Assembly (NCBI GenBank): GCA_033032175.1
Contig: CM065309.1
Span: forward strand, 18,290,001 to 18,354,000
From: Saturnia japonica
Lineage: Eukaryota; Arthropoda; Insecta; Lepidoptera; Saturniidae
Length of the DNA: 64,000 nt
Reading direction: 5' to 3'
Of this stretch, positions 35,623-48,071 are shown piece by piece. The position numbers were made by a program, and so were the translations under genes. The notes under the pieces were generated by a model. That model ran no database searches. It was not told where the DNA came from and saw only the letters and a list, made by a program, of their open reading frames with translations. Within the stretch, counting starts at the first letter, position 1. Each line of letters opens with the position of its first letter.

Positions 35623-37142
35623 TTATATAAGATTACAGATATTACAGTTTATTTAAAATATTCGTTTAAGTGGCTATTTGAAAATTTGCTTTAATTTGCC
35701 TAGAGTTACTAATGGCTCTATGGGACATTCGTCGCCCACGTCTGCCTCAATAATATTTATAGCTGCCTTCAATTCTCGATTGATCCAGTTCTAAAGAAAC
35801 ATTATGGAACCGGTTGTTTTTATTATCATAAGGACGTCGATTGTGAATCAGGTTTGCAAGTCGGTGACTAAATATTTTTACTCAACAAGATATTTTACTC
35901 AATAAGTTTATCGATCAATTATCAGTAGTGAAAATCGGTATTAAAACCCGACCGGCGTGTGTCGAGGAACAAAAAAAGATCGTTAAAATTTTTGTGGATA
36001 AAAATGTGTATTAAGTATAGAAATAAATAAATAAACTGTAATTGATATTCTGAAATAGCCAACAATGTTTATTATACGTTTACTATTTTTGAGGTCTATT
36101 TACAATTTAATATAAACTATGATATTATAAATTATACTTATTATTTAAATTGACAACTAAACAATAATAACGAATAATTTTTTTTTATACAAGGGGACGA
36201 AATTGTATTGCATTAATATTTGTTACATATTAAGACATAGATGTAAAAAAAATTATAAACATCAAGTTTTATTTATTTAAGAAAATAAAATGTGACTTTT
36301 ATTTATTCCAAAATACTATTAATATTATCATAAACTTTAAATTTTAAAATTCATTCTTCTATTAATAAACCGGCATACCTAACATGGACGTAAGTCGGAA
36401 AAATATAAACATGCTAATTTTAATGTACGCCCCCCGTACGCTTCTAAAATACAGAAACGTGAAAACTCCAGAGAATGTATTTAGAAGACATAAGTGAACC
36501 AACCTCAAGCGTTTTTTGAATAAAAATTTACCAAACGCCATAGATTGCAACGGATTACCTAACAGAGTTCAGATGAAAGCGTAATAAACCAATAAAATAC
36601 GCATAAATTTAATGAATTGTTTTATATTCATAGAGAAAGCTATCTGGACGAAAGTTTTACTTGATGAAGAACTAATGAGAAAGAGCATTTTTTATATACA
36701 TGTTGTGGGCGAGAATGGAACTCGACTTTCCAAATAATAAATGTAGACTTGCATATTTCAGGGATCGAAAATAGAGAAAGAAGTCGTTGATACAAGTTTC
36801 GATTGAAAAACCGTTTTTGGAACGAACGCTCGGAAAATTTCGGCATCATTATTTAAATATTTATTGTACTCACTACTAATACTCGGAGCCCTATATTCAT
36901 ATGCATGAATTCATCTTATAGCTCGACATATAAGTACCAGTTTATTATTAATACATAAAATACTCTACAAAATATCACGTAATACGAAAATCTTAATCTA
37001 ACACGTAGGAATTACAGCAATATAATAAAAGACACGTAATTATAACAGTTATAAAGAATTAAAGTGGGTCTGTCACATCTGTCGTTAACATATATTATGT
37101 ATGTTGTATTGTCGATGCTCTTACATATCACCATAATATTCA

Positions 37143-37145
<3 letters not shown>
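35623..37145. other. AT-rich DNA, no feature seen
   Basis: Short frames at 36362-36550 and 36640-36849 (minus) have no domain. 'GTGGGCGAGAATGGAACTCG' near 36710 is a complex spot without a partner. Confidence 0.45.

Positions 37146-37174
<29 letters not shown>
37146..37174. repeat. (AT)n microsatellite
   Basis: 29 bp of uninterrupted alternating A and T. It creates artefactual Ile-Tyr frames on both strands. Confidence 0.95.
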
Positions 37175-37179
<5 letters not shown>

Positions 37180-37857
37180 TTTTGTTGGGTGTTTGAATAG
37201 GATCTCAACCAGTAACACCAGCCCCACTGTCGCTGCAAAAACAGAGTCAATAACTGGATATTCAAAATGTAAAGCGCTACAGTTGCTTGTGGGCGCTACC
37301 CACCAGAGCACTCTAGCTGCACCAACCCGCCCATTAAACCCATGTTCGTACCTACAAGTTTACATATAAGTACATAAATACATAGCTACTTATTAAGTGG
37401 TTGTCTATGAAACGCACCGTGCCGCAACTAGTTTATTACAGCAATGCGTAGGTCTAAAAATAATTGTCACTTGTTAATTTCTAAGGTATAAATCAGGAAT
37501 GCCGTTGAGAAATCAATATGAAAATTATACTTACTGTCGGTACATAGCATGAGATTGTCAGTAAAATAGAAAGTATACCAATATCGTTCATATATCTACA
37601 GAAACATATTATAATGAAAGTAGCTAATGTGAACTATAATATTTTAAATTAAACATAAAATTAAATGATAGTGTTGATTTAATGAAATTGATGGATTTAC
37701 TTTTATTTAGCACAAGTCCTGACCGTCTTGACAACCTTCATTGTGACAGGGTTGCCAATTTCTTACAAAAGAGTCCCCTACAAGTACATCATTTGTTAGC
37801 GGATATATCCGGGCTTAGTTTAAGTTACACCACTAGAGTACGCCCATATTTAAAATG
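37175..37857. other. no gene; unclassified complex stretch 37180-37360
   Basis: 37190-37350 is GC-richer ('CCACCAGAGCACTCTAGCTG') and open on both strands beside the microsatellite. No domain and no second copy. The rest is AT-rich. Confidence 0.4.
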
Positions 37858-38213
37858 ACTAGTGATCGTTCTAAGCTCGAAATTCGACCAGCGACTTTTT
37901 GATCATAGACTATTTTCTGTTTGACATTTGCAGTATTCATAAACCTAAACAATGAGTATTATCTACATCACTTTTCGTTGAGTGACAATGTCAATATTTT
38001 GGGGGTCTAAGTTCAATGGCACTGGTCGGTTTAGGATTCGCAATATTAATATATTTAATTTAATATATTAGTAGCAGATAATATAAATAAATTTTAGCTT
38101 TCTGCACTCCTTCTCCATATAAACTTTAACCATACCAAATCTCTGTCTTCCGTGCACGCAATACGCTTAAAAAGGGGTAGAAAACTTTTGCTTCACGTAT
38201 TAATATATAGATT
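37858..38213 (+). repeat. Rep-4 copy 1
   Basis: About 355 bp shared with 56591-56946 and (inverted) 51438-51773. Blocks: 'ATTCGACCAGCGACTTTTTG', 'CTATTTTCTGTTTGACATTT', 'GAGTGACAATGTCAATATTT', 'CACTCCTTCTCCATATAAAC', end 'CGTATTAATATATAGATT'. No coding frame. It starts with ACTAG, like Rep-2. Confidence 0.75.
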
Positions 38214-38980
38214 GATGATTTTGAATAATTCTAAAATAATTTTATGTAAAATCCGCAATAACTATTTACAACATCATATAATTATTGCAGATGTAACTAT
38301 ATCTAAATAAATTCCCTGCAAAATCGAGAGCCACTAATGATGTTTTAGTAAAATAAAAAACACAATGACCTCACATTTACATAGTATAGTATAAGGCCCC
38401 CGCGTAACATCGAACAAGTTACACAACTTCGAAATCGGTGCTGATGCGGTTATAATAACCGAGGAGGTCTCTGCGATGCATCTACTGGAAATGGAGTGCC
38501 GCAATTCGACTTTGTTTAAAATTCGCACGCAAGAGATACTTCAAAAGAATTATATACTGAGAAGTGTAAATTTTTTGATGCTTTTTTTGAGATAAACGTA
38601 AATCCTGTTTTTAATGTAAAATTATGGTTACGGATGTGCATGGTAATGTATAATATAATTAGGTAGAATGTCACGATTCCAAACTCACTTGTAACAATGT
38701 CATGTTGTATTTTTTTATTCTGTGTCCTTATTGTTAGTATAGTATACGTAAAGGTTATCGCAGTGAACATAATAAATTATTTATTTTGATTTTTCATCAT
38801 ACATAATGTACCACGCATATCAGTCACAAAGTTCTCAGGTATCGGAGAAAACCCTGTATGAAATGAACATATCGCCTTTAACTGTTACTGCGCATTTAAA
38901 TACTTGTTATTGTGTCTAATAGTTATTTTCGATTGCTTTTTAATCTCAGCTTTCTTATAAACGTCAAGGCAAAATTGAAA
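38214..38980. other. AT-rich DNA, no feature seen
   Basis: Two overlapping minus-strand frames (64 and 84 codons) have no domain content. Confidence 0.45.
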
Positions 38981-39223
38981 CATACCATCACGCCTGTATT
39001 CCCCGAAGGGTTAGGCAGAGGTGTACTAATGTACATCCACAATACGCCGTGTATGTTTTTAGGTCCCATGTAATAGGGGGCGAGCCTATTGCCATTAATC
39101 GGGCACAAAGCCAAACTCCGAGCTATTATTTCACAGAAAAAGCCAATAACAATTTGCTCGACCTGGGATTCGATCCCAGGACCTCGCACATAGCAGTCGC
39201 GCTAACGACCACTAGGAAACCAG
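38981..39223 (-). mobile_element. SINE-A, near full-length
   Basis: Minus-strand A-box region 'CCTAGTGGTCGTTAGCGCGA', B-box region mutated to 'GGATCGAATCCCAGG', body 'GTGCCCGATTAATGGCAATA', end 'CTGCCTAACCCTTCGGGGAA' and 'ACAGGCGTGATG'. Preserves the 3' end missing from 6513-6700. Confidence 0.85.
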
Positions 39224-41767
39224 TTTTAAATTATTTAGCAAAAGTAAAAGAATTCTATATTACATTTTTATATCTCTGTTGTAAAAAATAATAGACATGG
39301 TTTGAAATAAAATCACTCCGACTTAATTTTATTATCAGCAAAAAAATAATCGAATATGCCAATTAACGAAACGCAATACTTGACTATTTTCTCATCTATT
39401 ATTATCCCATAAATGGCGAAGATTATAGATTGTCAACCTTTAGCAATATAGTGACTTGTTTTGTTGTAATAATTTACGATTAATTCGAAAACGTTATCTA
39501 ATTCTTCTATTATTAAATGTATAAAAAGATTAAAAATAGTTACTTAATTTGCGTGACACGATAGAATAATAATTTAGAAAGTCATCTCAAAAGTTCTAGG
39601 TATAGAAGATTATTAACTTATTTTTCCGCGTTAGCGATTACCAAAAGGGATACTTATGTTTGCAAATAATCGTGCATTTTTGTGTAATAAATCAAATCAA
39701 GAGTGTTATTAATTACCTTTAAGCTTCACTGGGCTTTGTTTCGAGTTCAGAAGGCATTAGGTTTGTGCTACTGTACCAAACAGATAAACAGACTACCTAG
39801 CATACAGTGCGTTCATTGTTAAATTTCAGAAGTAGAAAACTATATGTCTAACTTAGATTACAATGCAATCCAGAGTTAGAGATTACCATGTACTCTAGTA
39901 AGAATGAGGCACCGAGAAAACTGCATATCCATTTGTTTATTAAATTTTATATAATATTTTTGACTAAAATTTTGAAAAACATATTCCAACGAATACCAAT
40001 GAATTGAAATGATTGTTGTGATTATTACAACTCTTTAACGGAGTTATATTTTATATAAACTGTATATGAAAACATTACAAAATATTTTAATTGTACTTGA
40101 ACAGGTACTTACAAGTATTGCGTATTACTTATTATTGTTAATGTAACACCATTAAAATAAATAAACAAATTACCATAAACATTCCTGCTGTAATCTCTTC
40201 CCTGCTAAGTAAATCAACTAAACTTACATAACTTGATGCAAACGACATTGTACGTCTCGTAGAAGTATCAGCAGGTACTGCACACTGAACCGATTTATTA
40301 TAAATTAGACTTTACAGTCTGCTTTTATAAGGCTTATTTTGGATTTATGTGTAGTCTACAAAGGAAACTGACAAAGTAAGAAGGTTCTGTGATTATAGAA
40401 ACGCGTTCGCTAAAAGCTGTTTGTTGAAATGCTAAAATTATGTATAGTTTATCTAATTAGTTTACCTTCCGTGCAAATGTTTGCATGCTATACGGTGTAT
40501 TAGTTTACCTTTACGATACTAAGGGGATTTCTTTATACTATGATAGAGGTTTTATTCGCGTGTAAGCTAAAATTTAGACTTACCCAGTTTTTTTCATAGT
40601 TTCGTTTGCTGATTCTAATTTTAGCGTTATTTCAAATAAGTTTTTAAGTTAAGATTTTAAGTTAAGTTTAATTTTATGATTTTTTTATTTATAAATCTCT
40701 ATTCATTTATAAAATACACAGTTAAGTATAATAACCCTTCATAATAGTTTGTATCGAGGAGCCGACCAATTTTGTATTTACTTATTTAGTTTTCTCGACT
40801 TACATCATCAACTTTTCGCTGGTTTCAATCAGAAATCTTAACTCAACATAGTTTGCCTGAAATTAAATTACATCAACTTAATATTAAATCAATCTAATTT
40901 GATATTAAATAACTACAAGTTGAAATAATGGGAAATATTTTTACAACCTCCGCAACTTTTGAAAACTTAAGCCTTGATCAATAAAAGACGGAAATAGTCA
41001 ATTAAAGATTAAAGAAGTAGACAAAAAGTTAGATATACTCAATATAATTGCAAATACTAAATTGAAATATCAAAAGCCGATACACTGAAAATAAACAAGT
41101 GTAACCGCAAACGTTAAGGACATTGTAAACAATACCTCTCGCCTTGCTCTCAAACTGTCGTGTCAAGGGACTCGATCGGTTCTACTCAAAATATATTCAA
41201 ACCATTGTAAGTTCTTAGACCGAATCATTCGCCTTGCTACGGTTGATTCTGAATTGGTTAATATGTTTGTCATTCTGATTTATCGTACGCTTTTCTTTCG
41301 AAACTAGAAAAATATGTCAATGTAAATTTCATAGGTTAAATTATGACGCTTTTCTCACGTCTGGATTAGCTACTGCTAAACTACTGTGTGGTTATAGAAT
41401 CTACTCAGTTTTTAGAAATAAGTGTATTATTATACAGAGTTTATGCAACCAAGGTTTCATTTTCATTTGACTTCATGAATGTAATGTTGGAACAGTATTA
41501 CTTACTATATTATTTTGACAAAAATTGCGCAATGTGCCCGAGGTTCTAACAACGAATTTTGACATGCTTATAACATCATTGAAATTGATATGATTGATTA
41601 TAACATCGTAAAACTAAAACAGACCAAGCTTTCTAGTTCCTCGGTGAGCTTTGCAATCTATCCAACCTTGTTAAAGCAATTAATATTTTTTTATTACAAG
41701 CTAATAGTTATAATATTAATGCAATGAAAAAGACCAGAACTGAAGCACTGCGGTGTCAAAAAAAAAT
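39224..41767. other. AT-rich DNA, no feature seen
   Basis: The longest repeat-poor stretch in the window. No frame, TIR or SINE box recognised. Confidence 0.5.
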
Positions 41768-41983
41768 TGGTTGCCTGTAAAGTCGGTATACGGGCGAAAG
41801 TTTTACGTGACAACGACTTTATGTCTGTCTCTCTCGCTCTTAGGCGGGCTAACCATGCCCGAGTGGAAGGGACGCGTGCCTCTCACTCGCTCTCATTGTG
41901 AGCGCATAACGTGAGCGGAGCGTAACGCAGTTTCTTGAAGTGTCACCCGGCAAACCAATTTATAAGACGTTGTCACGTCAAAA
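41768..41983. mobile_element. GC-rich element with two interleaved inverted-repeat pairs
   Basis: Pair A: 'TTGGTTGCC' (41768-) against 'GGCAAACCAA' (about 41950). Pair B: 'GTTTTACGTGACAACG' (41801-) against 'CGTTGTCACGTCAAAAC' (about 41969). The order is A, B, A', B', so they cannot form one simple nested hairpin. The middle is GC-rich ('GGCGGGCTAACCATGCCCGA', 'TCACTCGCTCTCATTGTGAG'). Most likely a non-autonomous DNA element; no second copy is in the window. Confidence 0.45.
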
Positions 41984-42939
41984 CCTACTATGTATTATAA
42001 CTTTATAAACTTAAGGGATGACCAAAAAGGTTATATATTTTACCAATGCCATGTGTTTAGAATATTTAACAGAGAAAATAAACCAAACGAGAGGAGAGCC
42101 CATTACAAAGACAAATAAATTGATCATAAAGTAGTGGTCTCTATATAAGCGATCGATTTTAATATACATTTTGGGTATTATATTGTTGAAGTATATCTAT
42201 CGTTTGTTTGATTAAAACGTATAAAAATGGACTCACCTAATCTTTAACTCTAGGCAAACCAACCAAGTATACGTATTGACTATATTCGATTAAAATCAGT
42301 TACTGTTAATAATATTAATAGCGATAATATATTTCACTTTGGATCACTTAATAAGTTAATGGGAATTGAATTTTATTGAGACTTTGCCACCCTAATTCTC
42401 GAAGTTAAATTGGTGATGAACTTTGCGTTTATCACTTTATTTCTTTTTGAGAAAAACAAATTTACGATTACGAAATCGGCTTAATAATATTCAGTTGCGT
42501 AGCGAAGTTTTAGAAAATTAACTTGCGTAAAAGTAATCAAATTTAAAATAATAATAAAAATCAAACTACAAGTAGTGGATGGCATCCAACTCACCGGTAG
42601 TAGGAAACATAGTTACCACATCACACGCTTGGCCACATTGCTACGTTGTTTGAAAATGCTTATATGCTAATCGAGGTATTAACCAGCTCTCTGGCTGCTT
42701 AGCAAATATAATAAGCTGAACGTATGGATAAATTTTACTGTAACACATCTTTAGGTTTATCAGCTTTATTTTTGTCACCAATGCGAAAAGGAGTCTACTT
42801 TAATATAACAAGCAAAATATTTTAATTTATTTTAGTCTGAGAAAATTAGTCGTAATAATGAGTAAAACTATAAAATGCTCAAAATAACGCCTAATTGTAC
42901 CTTCCATTACCATTCCACATAATAAACCCTACTACAACC
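41984..42939. other. AT-rich DNA, no feature seen
   Basis: Nothing recognised. Confidence 0.5.
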
Positions 42940-43125
42940 AAATCAGCTTAGAGACGCTTTTGCGTTTGTAGTAGTGTACGGTAAAGTATAGTGTAGGAAT
43001 TGTATAATGTACATTTGTGGTTAAAGAGCGAGGCACGTAGTAGCTAACTCAAACTGATTTTATCCGGTTTTAGTTACTGTGTATATTACACAACTACAAA
43101 AGCGAAAACGTCTCCACGCTGATTT
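42940..43125. mobile_element. MITE with 39-bp TIRs, 120 bp upstream of the exon
   Basis: Left arm 42940-42978 ('AAATCAGCTTAGAGACG...') and right arm 43087-43125, inverted ('AAATCAGCGTGGAGACG...'), match at 33 of 39 positions. The loop is 108 bp. No target-site duplication could be fixed, so the superfamily is open. It lies in the presumed intron just before 43245. Confidence 0.65.
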
Positions 43126-43244
43126 ATTTATATTTAACGAATGAAATGATGCCAGTTCAGGCCACAAATATGAAGTTGGACAAATTGAATCATGCAATTA
43201 AAAATACAATTATATTAACTGGTGTTTTTCTCTTTATGTTCCAG

Positions 43245-43401
43245 AGCATGCCGCCTCCCGTGTGAAGGCATGAGCGGTCGCGGAGCGGGGGGGCAGCGCT
43301 GCCAGCTTATCCTGCAGCGTTGCCTCGCGATCCAACTCACTAAGCCCGGCAACGCGCCCGATGACTTTTGGATGTACGATTCTGGATATCTATTATTCCA
43401 G
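43245..43401 (+). CDS. probable internal coding exon of an unidentified host gene
   Basis: Acceptor: pyrimidine-rich 'TTTTTCTCTTTATGTTCCAG' ending at 43244. Donor: 'TTCCAG|GTAATG' after 43401. Between them only one of the three plus frames is open (codons from 43246): 52 codons beginning 'ACRLPCEGMSGRGAGG' and ending 'NAPDDFWMYDSGYLLFQ'. The other two frames hit stops within about 30 bases. The segment is markedly GC-rich against AT-rich flanks, as expected for lepidopteran coding exons. If 43245 is the first exon base, the exon is 157 nt and ends on a complete codon. Four cysteines and a mixed helix suggest a folded or secreted/membrane protein, but I recognise no family and assign none. The downstream open reading to 43509 is intron. 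A run of seven G near 43287-43293 is a possible sequencing-indel site. Confidence 0.55.
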
Positions 43402-45387
43402 GTAATGTCTGTGTTCTCTGTTTTCGGGATGTACTGTGCTTACCATCTGGCAAAGTGCCTTCACTTTACTGAGCTAGGAAAAAAAAAACATTTTCGCAGT
43501 GCAGTGTAGAACCTTCAGAAAACATAAAAATATCTCTTAAAAAAACCTAAAACAGCGGGTCTCGAAATATTGACCACGTGTACACACCGATAGGCCGATT
43601 TGGCGTCGATCATAATTGTAAATACAGGTCTTCAATTGTGTTAATGTGTTTTCTCATTCTCTCGCAGGCTAAATTCTATAGATGTATGTGTTTGTCTCTT
43701 TTTAGTGTCGTTTTTTTGTTTCATCGTTTTTCAATTCACAACGGTACTAAAGAAGTTTTCACTTCAAAAGTATTTTATTGATTAATTCACTTTCATCTAT
43801 TTCTTAAGTAAAATTTAGTCCTGAAGTTAATCTTCATTTGCTGTTGAAACCAAGATCAATCTCCTGCATGTTTACAATATTATATATTCGATGATCTTCT
43901 AATAGCACTTTCATAGTAGAACAAGCCTGAGCCTACTTGAGAATAATAAACCTTCAAAAATAATTATTATCCAGTATATTTATAAATAAATTATAGTAAC
44001 ATTCTAATTCGTTACAAAACGCGAATTTAATGAATTAAAATGTCATATCTTAGTTCTATATCCTCCTATGTTGAAACTTAAGATAAATTATTTAATATTT
44101 TGAAAGTGTTAAACTGAAATACAACATAATAAATATCTTGGTTTGTTAAGTTGCTCAGAAATCCACTCTAACCGGCAACATCACAATAATATAATGCGCC
44201 ATAGGTTACTTGTCTTTTGATCGAGTATTTACAGTTGCGTAATAGATTTACGATAAGATTTTCTCAACTACATAATGAAATAGATAGGTATATATCTTGC
44301 ACAAAGGTTATATAGACATCATCATACCGCTTCATAATATATTATTTAATTAATACGCTAATTATAATGGGTATTAGTTACTATTACTAACGTTAAGATA
44401 ATTTTACGTATTTATAAAATTTGACGATCTACCATTCTGTATTTCAATCTTATCTATAAAGGGTTCTTTTGTAATATAAATTCACTCGACAATGTATCTT
44501 TTTAAAATGTAACTAAACTCATGGTTTTTTTTTTAATTTAAGTATTAGAGAAGTATAAGTATGTTAAATAAATATAATCGGAATCTTAAGTTATATAATA
44601 TAATTTAATGGCTATAAATCGCTTGCACTGACAACCCACGTTACTCTATCTTCGCTTAGCGTTGACCGGTTGTTTATTGATCGTGATAGACGCTTTGCAG
44701 CTGAAGCGATGCCACCGGTTATAACATGTAAACATTGGCTTAGTACTACCTAAGTTGTTATCTTCGTCGACATTTTAAACTATACTTAAATTTTTAGTTC
44801 AGGTTTTTTTATTACTGTTTATTGTCTTTCACTTGACTTTGTTTAATTTTTTTTTATTTGTGTAATTATCTTTAACATTTTTTATTCTACCGTAACAGGT
44901 TTTTTTTTAAAGAAATGGTGTTAATGTCTCATCTATAATTGAAGAATGTCTTTGAACTATTATGTAGTCTCCTCGAGAAAACGGTACTTTGTACTATGTA
45001 CTTAAATAAGTAATATAAAAATATACATTTGTTTAGTATGGCCATTTCTTGTATTTTATAATACATAGCGCAGCAAGCAACATATTATTTTACTTAAGAG
45101 GAAATGTGGTCGGCAAGACTTGAATTTTTTTTAACAGAAATCTATTTTAACAAAGTAGAGCGCGAGAGAATCAGTTTCCTATTTCCCTTTTTCTCCCACC
45201 AAAACTGAACCGATTTTAATATTGTTTTCCAAGAATAATATAACAGGACTTTGGCCATGCCTTTATGTTTTTATTTTATTATTTATATTCGTCATTTTAT
45301 TTCCTGGATCCCTGATAAAGAGCAGTGTAACTAGGTAATATTTGAAGGCATCTTACAATAATTAATTTATGGAAAAAATCAAAACAT
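43402..45387. other. AT-rich DNA, presumed intron, no feature seen
   Basis: No repeat family recognised. The 67-codon frame at 43578-43781 has no domain. A more complex spot at 44615-44730 has no partner. Confidence 0.45.
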
Positions 45388-45560
45388 ACGAACAGGGCAG
45401 TGGTAAATATAGATTGTATGGTATAGAAATATTTGTTTTACTACCCATTATTCAGGTTAAAAAAAAGCGGAATACATTTGTATGGAATAAACGCTGTCCG
45501 CATTTCCTCTTGTGAAATCTAATTTTGTAAAAGTCTAAGATAGAATTTGAATTATTGGAA
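45388..45560 (+). repeat. Rep-5 copy 2
   Basis: 'TAAATATAGATTGTATGGTA', 'TTTGTATGGAATAAACGCTG', 'TTCCTCTTGTGAAATCTAAT' and 'GATAGAATTTGAATTATTGG' parallel 12829-12990. Confidence 0.5.
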
Positions 45561-46437
45561 ACCAAGTAAAATCAGATACAAGAAAAAAATAAGATGATAT
45601 AAGGAGTTTAATAAGATGATAAAGCTCAAAAATAATTTTTAAATAATCTGCATTGTAATTTGTATAGTTTTTCAACAGACATCTGCTGTTTCCATAAAAA
45701 CTCTACTGTTGTAAGTAGTTGTTTCCTCTTCGAAAAGCTCTCTCGAGCATCAATAAATTACAATTAATTACCAACATATCGGTCAAAGCGCCACCGTAAA
45801 ACGCTTCCTTATCTCTTGTGAAGATCAAACGGGATGTACCAAAATAAATTTTAAAGTTCATACATGGCCTAAATAAATCACGAGGGCGGTGTTCTGATGC
45901 GTATATTATCTATGCACGGCCAATAATATAGATCGAGTGATATGAATTACTAATTCAGCTGATGTTACAAGCAATATGCACACAATGCGTTGCAAGTTGA
46001 AAGCAATATCCCGCAATATTATCGGCAAAGTCACTCTGATAACTGGAGAATCATTGAATCGATTCACATGATTCTTTTTTAAATCATATATGTGTATTCT
46101 TTGACCAGGGTTCAGTATATGTTTTATTACATTACGTAAAACACAGAACAATTTATGAGAATAATAGTAAATTAAAACGACAAAAATTACCACCAATACG
46201 TTTTCTTGTAATACTGGATGTAAACTATTCAATGCTATAAATCAATATAATGCAGTGGACTATATGGTTTAATATAACTAAAGGAAAATTGGCAATATTC
46301 TAAATTTAACTTTATTTTTTACTTGACAATGAGCACATTTACGTGACGAAGCAAATTAAAAACTGTCACAGCAAAGTAAAATCGATATCGACACGTCATA
46401 ATTTATACATAATGGTATTTAGAATATCAGAAGACAA
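45561..46437. other. AT-rich DNA, no feature seen
   Basis: A 108-codon minus-strand frame at 45906-46232 is hydrophobic and AT-driven, without a recognisable domain. Confidence 0.45.
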
Positions 46438-46670
46438 TTTTTAACGAAAAAGAAGACCAAGTTCAATGATTTTCAGGAGTTCCCTTATGTATCTTCGAAT
46501 TTGAAGGTCAAATGCCAATGAAATTTAAATGGGACTACGTTTGAGGTATTCCCCTTCCAACAAAAAAATAATTATCTGAATCGGTTTATAAACAAAGAAG
46601 TTATGGCTGAACATCCATAAAAAAATGCATTCGAATTGAGAGCCTCCGTTTTTTTTAAGTCGGTTAAAAA
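46438..46670 (-). repeat. Rep-3 copy 6, full-length
   Basis: 'TTTTTAACGAAAAAGAAGAC' to 'TTTAAGTCGGTTAAAAA'. TTAA at both ends. Confidence 0.75.
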
Positions 46671-47090
46671 TAGTACATAGGTACCTAATTTAAAACAAAG
46701 TCTAACGTCATATTCCTAGATTTTGTGGTAACTTTTATGCATTTACATATATATTTATCGAAGAATCAATTTACATAGTACACTAGCTTTTTCTCGCGAT
46801 TTTATTCTCTTTATCTTCAAAATTATGACTCGTGCACCTCATATTGTGAAATGGTTGCGCTAATTCTGATACCTACGCAGGCGTGCGCACAACATCTTAC
46901 CAAAGTTTCATCGCAAATGGATTAAGAATATAGGAAAACATAAAAGACAAATATAGACATTCATTTTCATACATTCCAGAACAACTAGTACATAAAAATC
47001 GGCAACGAAAATTTCAAATGTCATAATGATCAATAAGATACATGTATATGAAATTAGGTATTGTTATTTATCTGTACAAAAAAATCAAAG
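46671..47090. other. no gene; possible unclassified repeat
   Basis: 46880-46930 ('GCACAACATCTTACCAAAG', 'TTCATCGCAAATGGATTAAG') has the look of a dispersed repeat, with one copy here. Confidence 0.35.
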
Positions 47091-47365
47091 AGTTTATTTT
47101 TTGTTTGTTTGTTTGTTTGAACGCGCTAATCATGTAGAACTACCAGACAGATTTAAAAAATTATTTTTGCATTTTATAGTCTATTTATTGAGGAAGGTTA
47201 TTGGCTATATAACTTCAAGATAGGATTCTAAGGAGCGGAGTAGTAGCCACAAACGTCAAGCAATTTGGCAAGCTTTAACGCGAGAACAGCAAGCAAGAAC
47301 ATCAATAGATTACACGAGTACGTTGGCGGTGGCGCGGCACCAGAGCAGTGGAGAGTAGGACGAAT
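47091..47365 (-). repeat. Rep-2, short form
   Basis: 'TTTGTTTGTTTGTTTGAACG' (inverted tail), 'GAGGAAGGTTATTGGCTATA', 'GGTGGCGCGGCACCAGAGCA'. Closest to 23620-23880. Confidence 0.65.
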
Positions 47366-47430
47366 ACCTATTGTAGGCACATTAGAAAGAAACGAACGAA
47401 ACTATAAAAAAATATGATTCTTCTTCTTCT

Positions 47431-47748
47431 TCTTCCTAACTTGGCAACCGGTCCTCTTTAATGAAGACCATTACTGCTATTATTGAGTGAAATAAAGTGC
47501 CATGTGTTATGTCGATTCAGTATCCTAACAAGATGGTGGCTCCCTTGTTGGAACTTTCTATTAAGTTTTTGTGGGATCTCGGAATGAATGCTTTCAGCTT
47601 ATGTTTATAATCCACTTCGCTTATGCACAAAAATCAAACTATATCATGCAAAACGCCACCAATATTACATAATATAGGGCCAAAAACCTAAGTAAATGAA
47701 TTAAAAATAAAAACTACAATAGGTCACTTCAAGATCCCGCCAAAAAAA
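47431..47748 (+). repeat. Rep-1 copy 3, longest
   Basis: Starts after a (TTC)n run with 'CCTAACTTGGCAACCGGTCC' and ends 'GATCCCGCCAAAAAA'. Closest to copy 1 and includes a 'GAGTGAAATAAAGTGCCATG' segment absent there. Confidence 0.75.
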
Positions 47749-47864
47749 ATATTATAATGTAGTATGTATCATTCTTTTTCTTGTTTTGGCGGCGCAAAAA
47801 GCACAGGCCAGTGTCAATGTTTTTAAACCTTCTTAAAATTTTCCAATAAAGAATTGGGGTCTTC

Positions 47865-48071
47865 TGGCAAGATGGTGGCTGCCGTGTCAGAACTGGCCAA
47901 GAAGTTTTTGTGACATGTCAAAATATTTACAATCCACTTCACTTATGTACAACAACCAAACTATATCACGCAAAATGCCACCAATATTACATAATATAGG
48001 ACCAAAAGCCTAATTTAATTAATTATAAAATAAAAACCAAAACATGTCACTTCAAAATCGCGCCAAAAAAA
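47865..48071 (+). repeat. Rep-1 copy 4, 5'-truncated
   Basis: 'GGCAAGATGGTGGCTGCCGT' to 'AAAATCGCGCCAAAAAAATC', in the same orientation as copy 3 and about 115 bp after it. Confidence 0.7.

Noticed and set aside
37012..37369. about 100-codon frames on both strands with an Ile-Tyr run
   Set aside because: Generated by the (AT)29 microsatellite.
39049..39291. 80- and 88-codon frames on opposite strands
   Set aside because: They sit on a SINE-A copy.
45906..46232. 108-codon hydrophobic minus-strand frame
   Set aside because: No recognisable domain or conserved spacing; AT-driven Ile/Val/Leu content. Not strong enough to call a gene.
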